Source of the DNA: CAKZNE01 sp963976435
Lineage (GTDB): Bacteria; Bacteroidota; Bacteroidia; Flavobacteriales; Schleiferiaceae
Assembly (NCBI GenBank): GCA_963976435.1
Contig: CAXBKQ010000001.1
Span: 1 to 64,000, forward strand
Length of the DNA stretch: 64,000 nucleotides
Direction of reading: 5' to 3'
Shown here: one piece after another, positions 1 to 9,098 of the stretch
Layout of the letters: every line of letters begins with the position of its first letter
Position numbering within the stretch: position 1 is the first letter of the stretch
Notes under the pieces: model-generated
Seen by the model: only the letters and a program-made list of their open reading frames with translations
Told to the model about the DNA's origin: nothing
Database searches by the model: none
Position numbers and translations under genes: made by a program

Positions 1-1
1 A

Positions 2-469
2 GATTTTATCGGAAAAACTGAGATGGAAGAATTTCTATTTATAGGAATAAAAACTGCTACGAGCAAAGCTGAAATGCCGGATCAGATGCAAGCGGATTTT
101 GAAAGCTTATTTACTCAATTAAAAAATGAGGAGGAAAATAATATAGGAGAGGGATTAAGCATTTATCATAAATGGGATATGGTAAAAGAAAGGGTGGAAT
201 ATACCGCCGCCATGAAAGTGAAGCAGTATCCAGAAAATTTAGAATCGAATATTATCAAGGGAAGGATTCCAAAAACTCAAGTCTACCAAATAAAACATAT
301 TGGACCCTATCACCATCTTGGAAACGCATGGAGTAGTATGTATAGTTTAAAACGAGCTAAGGCTTTTAAATCTGTAAAAGGAATAGATCCGTTCGAGATT
401 TATGGGAATAGACCAAAGGAAGTAAAGGGCCAGGAATTGCTAAGCACTTTAAATTTTCCTTGTAAATAA
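2..469 (+). CDS. GyrI-like small-molecule-binding domain protein, 5' end outside window
   Basis: The reading frame is open to the left edge of the window, so the first in-frame ATG at 23 is probably not the true start. What is visible (about 155 codons) matches the GyrI-like / AraC effector-binding fold: an N-terminal 'ATS' strand, a central 'AAMKV' strand, and the late 'Y-x-x-K-H-x-G-P-Y-x-x-L' motif with a closing acidic and Tyr-containing tail. Stand-alone copies bind small ligands, and in Bacteroidota the domain is often the C-terminal half of an SRPBCC-GyrI fusion. That would fit an open 5' end. It ends 80 bp before a PLP enzyme on the same strand. The ligand cannot be deduced. Fold assignment is fairly safe; function is unknown. 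Confidence 0.65.
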   Translation, partial: DFIGKTEMEEFLFIGIKTATSKAEMPDQMQADFESLFTQLKNEEENNIGEGLSIYHKWDMVKERVEYTAAMKVKQYPENLESNIIKGRIPKTQVYQIKHIGPYHHLGNAWSSMYSLKRAKAFKSVKGIDPFEIYGNRPKEVKGQELLSTLNFPCK

Positions 470-549
470 TAATTCAAAAAAAAATTGAGGGCTAGGGGTA
501 TAATGGGATGGAGGCTTTTTGTACTATTGCGCCTATAAAAGCAAGCATT

Positions 550-1752
550 ATGGGAAAGCATAAACCGGCAGATAAAATTCAGGATATTCAATATTTTGGT
601 GAATATGGTGGGGTAAATCCATCTATTGCCGATTCTTCTACTTTTACCTATTTGGCGGGCAAGACAATGGAGGAAGTGTTTGGTGGCGAAAGGGAAGGTT
701 GCTATTTGTACTCCAGGCATATGAACCCAAGTACGGGCTATTTAGCCGAAGCAATTGCCAATATGGAAAACACTGAAGCAGCCCAAGTTGCCGCTTCAGG
801 TATGGGTGCTATTAGTTCAGTGTTAATGCAGATTTGTAGTGCTGGCGACCATATTGTGAGTAGTAGAACCATTTATGGTGGCACCTATGCTTTTATGAAA
901 AATTTTTTACCGAAATTCAATATCCAAACCTCCTTTGTAAATACTACCAGCCTTGAGCAAATTGAGGCGGCTATAAATCCTAATACAAAACTGATTTATT
1001 GTGAAACGATGAGCAACCCCTTGCTGGAAGTTTCAGATATAGCTGCGATTTCTAAATTGGCCAAAAAGCACAATCTAAAATTGGTGGTGGATAATACTTT
1101 TACACCCTTAATTTTCTCGCCCAAAGAAATGGGAGCGGATGTGGTTATACATTCCTTAACCAAATTTATTAATGGTGCTAGCGATACTGTTGCCGGAGTT
1201 ATTTGTTCTACTGGGGAATTTGTGCATGAATTGATAGATGTAAATGAGGGTGCATCTATGCTTTTGGGTCCAACATTAGACGCATTAAGGGCCAATAGTA
1301 TTTTAAAAAACTTGCGTACCCTGCATATTCGAATGAAACAGCATAGCGCAAATGCTGATTATTTAGCAAGAAAATTTAAGGAATTAGGGCTGAAAGTTTT
1401 TTATCCGGGATTGGAGGAACACCCTCAACATCAATTGATGAAGGAAACCATGAATGCAGAATTTGGTTTTGGAGGCATGCTAATGGTGGATGCCGGAAAT
1501 ATTGAAAAGGCCAATCAGCTTATGGAATCCATGCAAAATGAGAATATTGGTTATTTGGCGGTGAGCTTAGGTTTTTATAAAACGCTTTTTAGTGCTCCAG
1601 GAGCTAGCACATCCTCAGAAATTCCTCTGGAAGAGCAGGAGGAAATGGGGCTTTCAAATGGAATGGTGAGAATGTCTGTAGGTTTAGATAATGATATTGA
1701 ACGAAGCTTTCAAACCATTAAAAAATGTATGAAAGCCGCTGGAGTAATTTAA
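550..1752 (+). CDS. Cys/Met metabolism PLP-dependent lyase (methionine gamma-lyase / cystathionine gamma-synthase family)
   Basis: This is a trans-sulfuration-family PLP enzyme of about 400 residues. Visible hallmarks are the phosphate-binding 'ASGMGAIS' loop, the 'YGGTYAF' Tyr segment, 'VVDNTFTP' (Asp pairing with the pyridine nitrogen) and 'IHSLTKFINGASD' with the Schiff-base Lys. Members perform alpha,gamma- or alpha,beta-elimination or replacement on methionine, cystathionine or homocysteine. The C-terminal 'SLGFYKTLFSAPGASTSSEIP' region resembles methionine gamma-lyases more than cystathionine gamma-synthases, but substrate choice cannot be settled by eye. I prefer the ATG at 550 because homologues start close to the 'KHKPADKIQDIQYFGE' segment; an ATG at 508 would add 14 unremarkable residues. 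The next gene is convergent (56 bp away). Confidence 0.85.
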   Translation: MGKHKPADKIQDIQYFGEYGGVNPSIADSSTFTYLAGKTMEEVFGGEREGCYLYSRHMNPSTGYLAEAIANMENTEAAQVAASGMGAISSVLMQICSAGDHIVSSRTIYGGTYAFMKNFLPKFNIQTSFVNTTSLEQIEAAINPNTKLIYCETMSNPLLEVSDIAAISKLAKKHNLKLVVDNTFTPLIFSPKEMGADVVIHSLTKFINGASDTVAGVICSTGEFVHELIDVNEGASMLLGPTLDALRANSILKNLRTLHIRMKQHSANADYLARKFKELGLKVFYPGLEEHPQHQLMKETMNAEFGFGGMLMVDAGNIEKANQLMESMQNENIGYLAVSLGFYKTLFSAPGASTSSEIPLEEQEEMGLSNGMVRMSVGLDNDIERSFQTIKKCMKAAGVI

Positions 1753-1808
1753 AGAACTCTTAAAGCCTTTTAAATTGAGTTTTATAAAAGCTGATTTTTA
1801 GCTTATAA

Positions 1809-2942
1809 TTATAGGTCCATATCCTCAGAATAAATGAGTTTTATCCATTTCCCCATTTTTTTCTGAATAACCTTAAAGTGGGGCCTTTCCTTTAAACTAA
1901 TAAAGGAAATTGCTTCTCCCGGATTTTCCGCCCTTCCTGTTCTTCCTATTCTATGAATATAATCTTTTGGCGAACGAGGTAGTTCATAATTGATTACAAA
2001 AGGCAAAAATTCAATATCTATCCCTCTAGCTAAAAGGTCTGTGGTAACCAAAATATTAAGTTGGCCATCCTTAAACATCCTTAGAGCATCCATTCTAGCG
2101 CCTTGGCTTTTTTTAGAATGTATGGCCCTCGAATTAAAACCATTCTTTTTTAATTTATCCGAAACATGGTCGGCCTGGTAAATGGAAGAGCAAAAGACCA
2201 ATACTTGTTTCATCTCTTTTTCTTTCAACAAATACCTCAGCAAAAGACCTTTTTGCTCTTGTTCTACGGCATATGCACTTTGTTGAATTAATTCAATATC
2301 CGATTCAGCCTCTTCAATTTTTACAATCTTCGGGTCACGTAATATCAGCCCTTGTATCCTTTCAATACCCTCATTTAGCGTTGCGGAGAATAAGAGATTC
2401 TGCCTTCTTTTAGGTAATAACTTAAAAATTTGCTCCATCTCCTCCCTAAAGCCCATATTGAGCATTTTATCCGCTTCATCCAAGACAAGAGTTTGAACCC
2501 TATTTAACTTTAGGGCATTTGACTCCATTAACTCGATTAATCTTCCAGGTGTAGCTACCAAAATGCTGGTGCCACTTAGTCTTTTCATTTGAGGGTTTAT
2601 GGAAACCCCACCATATACAGCCATGCATTTAGGTCCATTTTGGTAAGCTCTAGAGTAGATAGAAAAAACCTCCTCTACCTGAACGGCTAATTCGCGGGTT
2701 GGGACAAGAATCAAAAAGGGAATATGTCGGTTGGGGAGATTTATAACTTCCCTAGACTGCATCAAAATCGGTAGAACATAGGAAAGAGTTTTACCCGATC
2801 CAGTTTTGGCTATTCCTAAAACATCCTTGGATTTAAGAATACTAGGTATGGCTTGATTTTGAATAGGGTAGGCCTCCTTTAATTTAAATTGAACCAATTG
2901 AGCTCTTAGTTCTGGGGAAATTCCTATTTTTTTAAACGACAT
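1809..2942 (-). CDS. DEAD-box ATP-dependent RNA helicase
   Basis: A minimal two-RecA-domain DEAD-box helicase (377 aa). The motifs run in order: Q motif near residues 6-30, Walker A 'AKTGSGKT' near 45, 'PTRELA', 'TPGRL', the 'DEAD' box, 'SAT', then in domain 2 'TTDLLARGID' and 'HRIGRTGR'. These proteins unwind short RNA duplexes using ATP and usually act in ribosome assembly or cold-adapted RNA turnover. There is no extended basic C-terminal tail, unlike many RhlE/CsdA proteins, so it resembles a short RhlE-type protein. A Bacteroidota-type promoter (TTG, 17 bp, TACCTTTG) lies just upstream. The precise cellular role is inference. Confidence 0.92.
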   Translation of the reverse strand: MSFKKIGISPELRAQLVQFKLKEAYPIQNQAIPSILKSKDVLGIAKTGSGKTLSYVLPILMQSREVINLPNRHIPFLILVPTRELAVQVEEVFSIYSRAYQNGPKCMAVYGGVSINPQMKRLSGTSILVATPGRLIELMESNALKLNRVQTLVLDEADKMLNMGFREEMEQIFKLLPKRRQNLLFSATLNEGIERIQGLILRDPKIVKIEEAESDIELIQQSAYAVEQEQKGLLLRYLLKEKEMKQVLVFCSSIYQADHVSDKLKKNGFNSRAIHSKKSQGARMDALRMFKDGQLNILVTTDLLARGIDIEFLPFVINYELPRSPKDYIHRIGRTGRAENPGEAISFISLKERPHFKVIQKKMGKWIKLIYSEDMDL

Positions 2943-2971
2943 ATAATTTTTTGGGCTTGCCTTATTTCTGG

Positions 2972-2998
2972 CAAAGGTAAATTCAATTTAAATAGCAA
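2972..2998 (-). promoter_or_regulatory. Predicted Bacteroidota-type promoter of the DEAD-box helicase gene
   Basis: Read on the minus strand, TTG is followed after 17 bp by TACCTTTG (plus-strand positions 2972-2979). This fits the -33 TTG / -7 TAnnTTTG consensus of the Bacteroidota housekeeping sigma factor. The distance to the ATG at 2942 implies a 5' leader of about 20 nt. Confidence 0.5.
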
Positions 2999-3067
2999 GG
3001 ATAGCTTTGGTTCAGTAAGATCTTGTAATCTTTCTTTTATTCAATTCTAGATTTTAGAAAAGCAGCC

Positions 3068-3628
3068 TTAATATTCTCCTTCCATGCTCTGTTGTTCAAT
3101 TTCTATTTCATTATTCACAGAAATAAGTAAATCGCCACATAGGTTGTAAACAGGGTCTATAATTTCATAGCCCTCAGCTTTAATTTGGGCTTCAATTGTA
3201 GCGATTTGGAGTATGTTTTTATTATCAAATTCTAATTTTATTCCAACTGGGACATAGAATTTTTCTTCCATCATTTCCCCATCTTCATTAAAATCTTGAT
3301 AAAATTCCCATTCGAATTCTATATTATTTATGGTTTTACCAATAAGCTCGGAAATGGGTTCAGCCTGTTTGATATCAACAGAATAATAGTCTAAATCTTT
3401 TAAAAGACTTTTTACTCCTCCTTCTAAATTAAAATCATAACTATCGTTTCCATAGTCCCAGGCCAGTGTGAATTTTTGATCGCCAAAACTTAATTCTACA
3501 CCACCTTTAAACATCCATGTTTGATTTTCTTTTATTTCAAAATAGTTTGGAGCCGCGTTAAACACTTCTATATCGCTTAATTTTGAATTGCTAAAAAGAT
3601 CAGTTAACTGTTTAGAGACTTTTTCCAT
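3068..3628 (-). CDS. Hypothetical cytosolic protein (186 aa)
   Basis: I do not recognise this family. It has no signal peptide, membrane segment or obvious catalytic motif. It is acidic and rich in aromatic residues and alternating strands (for example 'FTLAWDYGNDSYDFNLEGG' and 'NNIEFEWEFYQDFNEDGE'), which suggests an all-beta or alpha/beta domain. The composition and codon use match neighbouring chromosomal genes, so it is likely a real gene. It sits between the helicase gene upstream and the BlaR terminator downstream, all on the minus strand but widely spaced, so it is probably monocistronic. Confidence 0.6.
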   Translation of the reverse strand: MEKVSKQLTDLFSNSKLSDIEVFNAAPNYFEIKENQTWMFKGGVELSFGDQKFTLAWDYGNDSYDFNLEGGVKSLLKDLDYYSVDIKQAEPISELIGKTINNIEFEWEFYQDFNEDGEMMEEKFYVPVGIKLEFDNKNILQIATIEAQIKAEGYEIIDPVYNLCGDLLISVNNEIEIEQQSMEGEY

Positions 3629-3694
3629 GTAATGGGATTGGGTTTAGGATCTGGAAATAATTAAAGTCCTCAAAAATAAGTCAAAATATGAGCT

Positions 3695-3722
3695 AAAAAA
3701 AGCCTCCCTATTAATGGGAGGC
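3695..3722 (-). terminator. Rho-independent terminator of the blaI-M56 peptidase operon
   Basis: On the minus strand a perfect 7-bp stem (GCCTCCC / GGGAGGC, loop of 7 nt) is followed directly by a run of T. It lies 15 bp beyond the stop codon of the M56 peptidase gene. Confidence 0.8.
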
Positions 3723-3736
3723 GATTTGCTTTAATT

Positions 3737-5056
3737 TCAACAACCTGGTTCTGTACCATCTGTATATACCCAGAATTTGAGATGTGCTGGATCATGCATG
3801 ATTTGCACGGGGAATTCTGGATTTTCGGTGGCTTTTAATATTTCCTCATAGGTCGCCTCCTCTTTATTTAGGTAAAAGGTGTAATCTGTTTCATATTTAA
3901 GATCAATAACCCTCCATGGCGGACGAGGTGGGTCGTGTGGAGTATCTCTTACCAATTCTACTGGATTGATCTCATAGGGCAATATCTCCGGTAGTTCAGG
4001 GAAAGGCTCGGCATTTTTCTTTTGCTCCTCAGTCATATTTGCATAGATTAATTTTAAATAATCAATCTCCTCTTTCTGAATCACAATCTCTTTTCCATCT
4101 GGATTTGAATAATATTTAGCCAGCCGATTATAGAGCTTAATTTCTGCTTCAGTAGCCACTTTTCCTTTTTCGAAGCCATTCTCACCATCAACATAAAAAA
4201 CATAATTCTGGTTGGCAAAAGCCATTACTAAGGAGGCGATCAATGGAATTAGCAGAAACATTGATATCTTTCTAAAAAGATTTTGAGACTTGCTAGGCTT
4301 TTGTAATTTCATTTGTCTTAATCTTTTTTTCAAGGGTTTGTAATGAAAGGAATGACTTAGGCTAGGTGAGGAGCCTAAAGTACTGAATTTTAATAATATA
4401 CTTTGATATTCTCCGCCTTCGAAACCCGCTTCTAAAACGGCTTTATCTGCTAGGTATTCATGGTTCATTTGAATTTCCTTTTTCAGCCATATTAGAAGAG
4501 GATTAAACCAGAATATCACCTGAATAAATTCTACAAAAAGTATATCCCAACTGTGTTTTTGTCTAATATGAACTTTCTCATGAAAGATTACTGATTCAGG
4601 AATTTCCCCATTTTCAAATTCTTTTTGGTTTACAAAAATATAATTCAAAAAGCTGTGGGGAATGCAGACTTTATCTAACAATACAAGTTTATAGTCCTTT
4701 TCCTTTATTTGTGAATTGGATCTTATTTCTGATAGAAGAGATTTTAAACTATGGGCAAAGCGGTATAGAAAAATAGATAAACCTAATAAATAGATTAGCC
4801 AAAGAAGGCTTGTCCAGGATACTGTATTTTCAACCAATTCCACTTGAACAAGGTTTGCACTTGGATTCGATTTAATCAACTGAGGAATTCTAATATAGCT
4901 TGTAAAGCTGAGCATTGGTATGATGAGAGATAAACCTATGCTGGCTAAAAGATAAAACCTATTAAAAAGATGAGCTTTATTATTTTCTAGGAACAGTTTG
5001 TGAAAAAGTAAAAAAGACAAAAGACAAATGGTGGATGGAAGGATATTATCTAGCAT
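3737..5056 (-). CDS. BlaR1/MecR1-like M56 family transmembrane metallopeptidase
   Basis: The protein has an N-terminal block of hydrophobic segments (residues 8-20, 33-50 and 83-98), then a cytosolic zinc-peptidase domain with 'HEKVH' (residues 159-163) and the probable third ligand Glu200 in 'NHEYLADKAV'. A further membrane helix follows at about 270-290, before a periplasmic C-terminal segment. BlaR1/MecR1-type proteins sense an extracellular ligand and cleave, or trigger cleavage of, their BlaI partner. Here the C-terminal region is not a penicillin-binding domain, so beta-lactam sensing is not implied. I use the ATG one base after the blaI stop codon; an earlier in-frame start at 5083 would overlap blaI. 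Translational coupling with blaI is likely, and a strong terminator follows. Confidence 0.85.
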   Translation of the reverse strand: MLDNILPSTICLLSFLLFHKLFLENNKAHLFNRFYLLASIGLSLIIPMLSFTSYIRIPQLIKSNPSANLVQVELVENTVSWTSLLWLIYLLGLSIFLYRFAHSLKSLLSEIRSNSQIKEKDYKLVLLDKVCIPHSFLNYIFVNQKEFENGEIPESVIFHEKVHIRQKHSWDILFVEFIQVIFWFNPLLIWLKKEIQMNHEYLADKAVLEAGFEGGEYQSILLKFSTLGSSPSLSHSFHYKPLKKRLRQMKLQKPSKSQNLFRKISMFLLIPLIASLVMAFANQNYVFYVDGENGFEKGKVATEAEIKLYNRLAKYYSNPDGKEIVIQKEEIDYLKLIYANMTEEQKKNAEPFPELPEILPYEINPVELVRDTPHDPPRPPWRVIDLKYETDYTFYLNKEEATYEEILKATENPEFPVQIMHDPAHLKFWVYTDGTEPGC

Positions 5057-5057
5057 C

Positions 5058-5426
5058 TTATTTCTTTTTAAGTTCTTGATCAATCATTTTTTTCAATTCT
5101 TCAAGCTCAGACTTGTTTAAATTGGCATCCTTGGTAAAATAGGAGGCAAATTGTGTTTTGCTATCATTAAAAAAACTTTTTACTAAAGCATTGAAATGAT
5201 TTCCAAAATATTCCTTTTTGGAAACTAGACTATAATATAATCGCCCTCTTCCTTGGGATTTAAAATCTACCAAACCTTTATCCCTTAGTCTTTTAAGTAA
5301 AGTAGCTACCGTGGTAGTAGCCGGCTTGGGTTCGGGGTAGGCTTCTAAAAGATCCTTCATATAGGCCTCTTTTAATCCCCATAAATGATTCATTAATTCC
5401 TCTTCTGATTTGGTAGCTTTCATCAC
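5058..5426 (-). CDS. BlaI/MecI/CopY family transcriptional repressor
   Basis: A 122-aa winged-helix repressor. The N-terminal 'MKATKSEEELMNHLWGLKEAYMKDLLEAYP' region, the recognition helix around 'TTVATLLKRLRDKGLV' and the wing 'FKSQGRGRLYYSLVSKKEY' are typical of BlaI/MecI. The C-terminal helices form the dimer interface. It binds palindromic TACA-N2-TGTA operators, and two such operators lie directly upstream of its own gene, so autorepression is expected. It is the first gene of a two-gene operon with the M56 peptidase. No beta-lactamase gene is nearby; targets elsewhere are possible. Confidence 0.92.
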   Translation of the reverse strand: MMKATKSEEELMNHLWGLKEAYMKDLLEAYPEPKPATTTVATLLKRLRDKGLVDFKSQGRGRLYYSLVSKKEYFGNHFNALVKSFFNDSKTQFASYFTKDANLNKSELEELKKMIDQELKKK

Positions 5427-5438
5427 ATTAAATATTAT

Positions 5439-5484
5439 GCTCTACAAATGTAGAAATATAAATGTATTTCTACAAGTGTAGAGC
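5439..5484 (-). promoter_or_regulatory. Two BlaI-type operators overlaying the blaI promoter
   Basis: Two 14-bp palindromes, TCTACA-AA-TGTAGA (5441-5454) and TCTACA-AG-TGTAGA (5469-5482), carry the TACA-N2-TGTA core of BlaI/MecI sites, with centres 28 bp apart. The whole 46-bp block is itself near-palindromic. On the minus strand the -7 element TACATTTG lies inside the proximal operator (5445-5452), and a TTG about 20 bp upstream lies inside the distal operator. Bound repressor would cover both promoter elements. Confidence 0.8.
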
Positions 5485-5503
5485 AAAAATATTTATTTCC
5501 TTT

Positions 5504-8131
5504 TTAGATTTCTGCCAGTTGCTTGCTTTCTTCCTCTTTAAATTTCATCACTAAATTAAGTGCATCGGGCACTACATCGCTACAAAAGACTAATAGTGAT
5601 CCCTTAGTAGCATTGGTGATAGCAAAGGTTATCGCTTCTTCTTCAGAGGGTATGATGGTCACTTTTTTATTCGGGTCTACCGAACGGATACCCTCATGAA
5701 TCATCTCAATCAATTCTTCCTCAGTTTTTCCGCGTAGGTTTTTATCCTGTCGAATAATGATTTCGTCAAAGGCCTCAGCGGCAACTGCGCCGATTTCGTG
5801 ATTGTCTTCTGGTCTTCTGTCGCCAATTCCTGCTATCATTCCAATTTTCGGACTGCCTTCCATTTGGCTAATCATATTTTGAAGTCCTCTTAGTCCAGCA
5901 GCATTATGCGCATAATCCAGTAGCACTTTGAAATTCTTGAAACGGAATAAATTTAATCTTCCCGGTGTTTGAGAGGGGGATGGGATAAAGGATTCTATAG
6001 CCACTTTAATATCTTCAATAGCAAAGCCTCTGATATATCCTGTTAAAACAGCAGGCAGAACATTCTGAATCATAAAGGTAGCTTTGGCCTCAAAGGTTAG
6101 GGGAACATTTATGGCTTTTGCCACCCTCATTTTCCATTCTCCTTTGCAAATGGTGATATAGCCATTTTCATATACTGCTGATAATCCTCCTCTTTTTGCA
6201 TGACTAACAATTCTTGGATTGTTTTCATCTAAAGAGAATAGGGCAATATTACATTCCACATTGGAACGCATTTGATAAACCAAATCATCATCGGCATTTA
6301 ATATGGCATATCCATCTGGAAAAACGGTTTCGGGTATTACTCCTTTTACACGTGCAAGTTGTTCTATGGTATGAATACCCTTAAGTCCTAAATGGTCTGG
6401 TGCCACATTGGTAACAATACCTACATCACATTTTTTATATCCAAGGCCCGCTCTTAGTAATCCACCTCTTGCAGATTCTAAAACGGCAAAATTCACTGTT
6501 GGATCCCTAAGTACAAATTCGGCACTAGCTGGGCCCGTACAATCCCCAGTCATTAACAGCCTATTTTGAATATAAACTCCATCTGTGGTGGTGTATCCCA
6601 CTTTATAACCCTTCATTCTTGCTATATGGGCAATCAGTCTGGTGGTAGTAGTTTTTCCATTGGTTCCTGCTACAGCAACAATAGGAATTCTGGCGCTTGA
6701 TCCTTGAGGATAGAGCATATCTAAAACATGGCCAGCAACATTTCGGGCTAGTCCATAAGTAGGAGCAAGGTGCATTCTAAACCCTGGTCCGGCATTTACC
6801 TCCAATACAGCACCTCCAGTTTCTGGTAGAGGCTGACCAATATCGGTGGTCATAATATCAATTCCACAAATATCTAGGTCAATAATTTTGGCAATTCTTT
6901 CCGCCATAAAAATATTGTAGGGATGAACGATGTCAGTAACATCTTCTGCTGTGCCCCCTGTGCTCAGGTTGGCCGTATCTTTGAGTTTCAATATCTCACC
7001 TTTAGCTAGTATGGAATCCAGGCTTTTATTATTATCCTTTAAAATTCCCATGCTAAGGTCGTTCACCTCAATCATGGTTAAAACATTCTCATGGCCATAG
7101 CCTCTTTTGGGGTCTTGGTTTACAAGGTCTATTAGCTCTTGAACTGTAGATTTCCCATCACCAACAACATGGGCTGCCGTTCTTTTGGCAGCAGCTACCA
7201 GTTTAAAATCTATTACTAATAATCTATAGTCTTCACCAACAATATACTTTTCTACGATTATAGATCTGGAAACATTTTTAGCGGCATGAAAAGCTTCCAA
7301 GGTATCCTCCCAATTTTGAAGGTTTGTTGTAATTCCCCTTCCATGATTTCCGCTTATGGGTTTTATTACTAGTGGATAACCGATATATCTAACAGCGTCT
7401 TCCAATCCGGCTTCTGTTCGCACTATTTCACCTTTTGGGACTGGCACTTCTGCTTGTTCCAATAAATGCTTAGTATCCTCCTTATCACAGGCAATTTCTA
7501 CCCCAATATTGCTGGTGGTACTCGCCACAGTAGCCTGAATTTTCTTTTGATTTACTCCATAACCTAATTGGCAAAGAGAATATTTGTTTAATCGTATCCA
7601 GGGAATACCTCTGCTTTCTGCTTCTTCAATGATTGAACCCGTACTTGGGCCTAAACGAACTCTCTCCCTAATTTCACGCATTTCTTGGATGTCATCAGAA
7701 AGGTCATATTCTTTGCCTTCTACCAATGCTTCAGCAATTCTAACGGAGGCTTTTGCTGCATATCTCCCTACATCAGCTTCCATATAATTAAAAACAACAG
7801 AATAAACACCCTCTTCACCATAACCTCTTGTCCTACCAAAACCGACGTCCATACCAGCCAGAGTTTGTATTTCTAAGGCAATATGTTCAATTACATGTCC
7901 TATCCATGTTCCTTCTTTTACCCTTTTAAAAAAACCACCGGCTGCACCTTCCGAACATCTGTGTTCGTACATCGTTGGAAACATTTTTTCTAATCTTTCC
8001 AAAAATCCATCAATAGTATTGGTTGGTCTTTGTTCCATTTCTTGAATATCTAGAACCATTACTATCAATTTATGTCTTCTGGTGGACCAATAATTTGGAC
8101 CCCTTAAGGCGCGTATTTCTCTTATCTCCAT
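5504..8131 (-). CDS. cphA: Cyanophycin synthetase
   Basis: CphA polymerises L-Asp and L-Arg, with ATP, into the storage polymer multi-L-arginyl-poly-L-aspartate in the cytoplasm. The 875 residues match the usual CphA1 length. There is an N-terminal synthetase-specific domain (1-160), then an ATP-grasp domain (about 212-475, with 'PLVIKPISGNHGRG', 'EKYIVGEDYR' and 'LEVNAGPG'), which adds Asp. A Mur-ligase-like domain follows (from about 485, P-loop 'GTNGKTT' at 489-495, 'GDCTGP', 'ESARGG', 'NVAPDHLG'), which adds Arg. Both active domains look intact, so this is CphA1 rather than the truncated CphA2. The cyanophycinase gene is divergent, sharing a 108-bp promoter region, and an isoaspartyl peptidase gene follows that one. 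Function is very likely; presence of polymer granules is inference. Confidence 0.95.
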   Translation of the reverse strand: MEIREIRALRGPNYWSTRRHKLIVMVLDIQEMEQRPTNTIDGFLERLEKMFPTMYEHRCSEGAAGGFFKRVKEGTWIGHVIEHIALEIQTLAGMDVGFGRTRGYGEEGVYSVVFNYMEADVGRYAAKASVRIAEALVEGKEYDLSDDIQEMREIRERVRLGPSTGSIIEEAESRGIPWIRLNKYSLCQLGYGVNQKKIQATVASTTSNIGVEIACDKEDTKHLLEQAEVPVPKGEIVRTEAGLEDAVRYIGYPLVIKPISGNHGRGITTNLQNWEDTLEAFHAAKNVSRSIIVEKYIVGEDYRLLVIDFKLVAAAKRTAAHVVGDGKSTVQELIDLVNQDPKRGYGHENVLTMIEVNDLSMGILKDNNKSLDSILAKGEILKLKDTANLSTGGTAEDVTDIVHPYNIFMAERIAKIIDLDICGIDIMTTDIGQPLPETGGAVLEVNAGPGFRMHLAPTYGLARNVAGHVLDMLYPQGSSARIPIVAVAGTNGKTTTTRLIAHIARMKGYKVGYTTTDGVYIQNRLLMTGDCTGPASAEFVLRDPTVNFAVLESARGGLLRAGLGYKKCDVGIVTNVAPDHLGLKGIHTIEQLARVKGVIPETVFPDGYAILNADDDLVYQMRSNVECNIALFSLDENNPRIVSHAKRGGLSAVYENGYITICKGEWKMRVAKAINVPLTFEAKATFMIQNVLPAVLTGYIRGFAIEDIKVAIESFIPSPSQTPGRLNLFRFKNFKVLLDYAHNAAGLRGLQNMISQMEGSPKIGMIAGIGDRRPEDNHEIGAVAAEAFDEIIIRQDKNLRGKTEEELIEMIHEGIRSVDPNKKVTIIPSEEEAITFAITNATKGSLLVFCSDVVPDALNLVMKFKEEESKQLAEI

Positions 8132-8239
8132 ATGGTAGTTTATTCAGTTATCCCTTTTAATTTGCTTAAATATAGATTTTTTTTCAATTAATTATAAGAC
8201 TTTTGCATTTTGAAAATTGAATTAGCACCAGAATAAAAA

Positions 8240-9094
8240 ATGGACATTCCAAAAGGTATATTAATCCCCATAGGAGGTAATGAGGACAAAGGAGAAAATG
8301 AACATGAAGGCTTAGACTTTATTACAGAGGGAATTCTCTATCATGTAGTAAATGAAAGTGGAGGTAAGGATGCCAAAATAGTGGTGATACCCACAGCTTC
8401 TAGCATTCCGAAAATTGTGGGCAAAAACTATAAAAAGGCTTTTAAGAAGCTTGAGTGTACAAATGTTAAGGTGGCAAAAATCAAAAAACGTTCGAAATGT
8501 GAGGATGAAAAAATTCTAAACATGATTGCCGAGGCGGATTGCATTATGTTTTCAGGTGGCGATCAGTCTAGAATTTCTGCAATTATTGGAGGAACGGCAG
8601 TTCATGATTTAATCGCCAAAAAATATAAAAATGAAAAATGTGTCATTGCCGGAACTAGTGCAGGAGCAATGGCAATGGCTAGTCATATGATCGCTGGTGG
8701 AAGTCCTTCTGAATCTTTTATTAAAGGCGCCGTAAGAATGAAAAAGGGTCTTCATCTAATCCCAGAACTTGTTGTGGATACCCATTTCGTTAGAAGAGGT
8801 CGCTTTGGTAGATTGGCAGAAGCTGTGGCTATCCATCCTGGTTTAATAGGCGTTGGCTTAGCGGAAGACACAGGGATAATTATTAGAAATCACCATGACT
8901 TTCAAATTATTGGTTCTGGGATGGTGATTGTAATGGATGCTGGTGAATTAGGACATAATGCCCATTCGGTACTTAAAAAAGGTACACCTATGACCATGTC
9001 TAACTTAAAAACCCATATTCTAGCGAATGGAGATCGTTTTGATTTAAAAAGCAGAATGGTTCATGTTTTAGCACTTGAGGAGAAATTCATTTAA
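8240..9094 (+). CDS. cphB: Cyanophycinase
   Basis: CphB is a cytosolic serine hydrolase of the S51-like class I glutamine-amidotransferase fold. It cleaves cyanophycin to beta-Asp-Arg dipeptides. The 284 residues show the nucleophile elbow 'GTSAGAMA' with Ser140, 'FSGGDQSRI' (residues 104-112), and downstream 'DTHFVRRGRFGRL' and 'GVGLAEDTGIII', all typical of the family. It is transcribed away from cphA and ends 4 bp from the convergent isoaspartyl peptidase gene. The product dipeptide is the substrate expected for that neighbour. Confidence 0.93.
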   Translation: MDIPKGILIPIGGNEDKGENEHEGLDFITEGILYHVVNESGGKDAKIVVIPTASSIPKIVGKNYKKAFKKLECTNVKVAKIKKRSKCEDEKILNMIAEADCIMFSGGDQSRISAIIGGTAVHDLIAKKYKNEKCVIAGTSAGAMAMASHMIAGGSPSESFIKGAVRMKKGLHLIPELVVDTHFVRRGRFGRLAEAVAIHPGLIGVGLAEDTGIIIRNHHDFQIIGSGMVIVMDAGELGHNAHSVLKKGTPMTMSNLKTHILANGDRFDLKSRMVHVLALEEKFI

Positions 9095-9098
9095 AGAT

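Noticed and set aside
400..720. Minus-strand frame spanning the gap between the first two genes
   Set aside because: Both ends overlap well-supported plus-strand genes and the product looks random.
3737..5426. Beta-lactam resistance locus
   Set aside because: BlaI and an M56 sensor are present, but there is no beta-lactamase and no penicillin-binding domain in the sensor.
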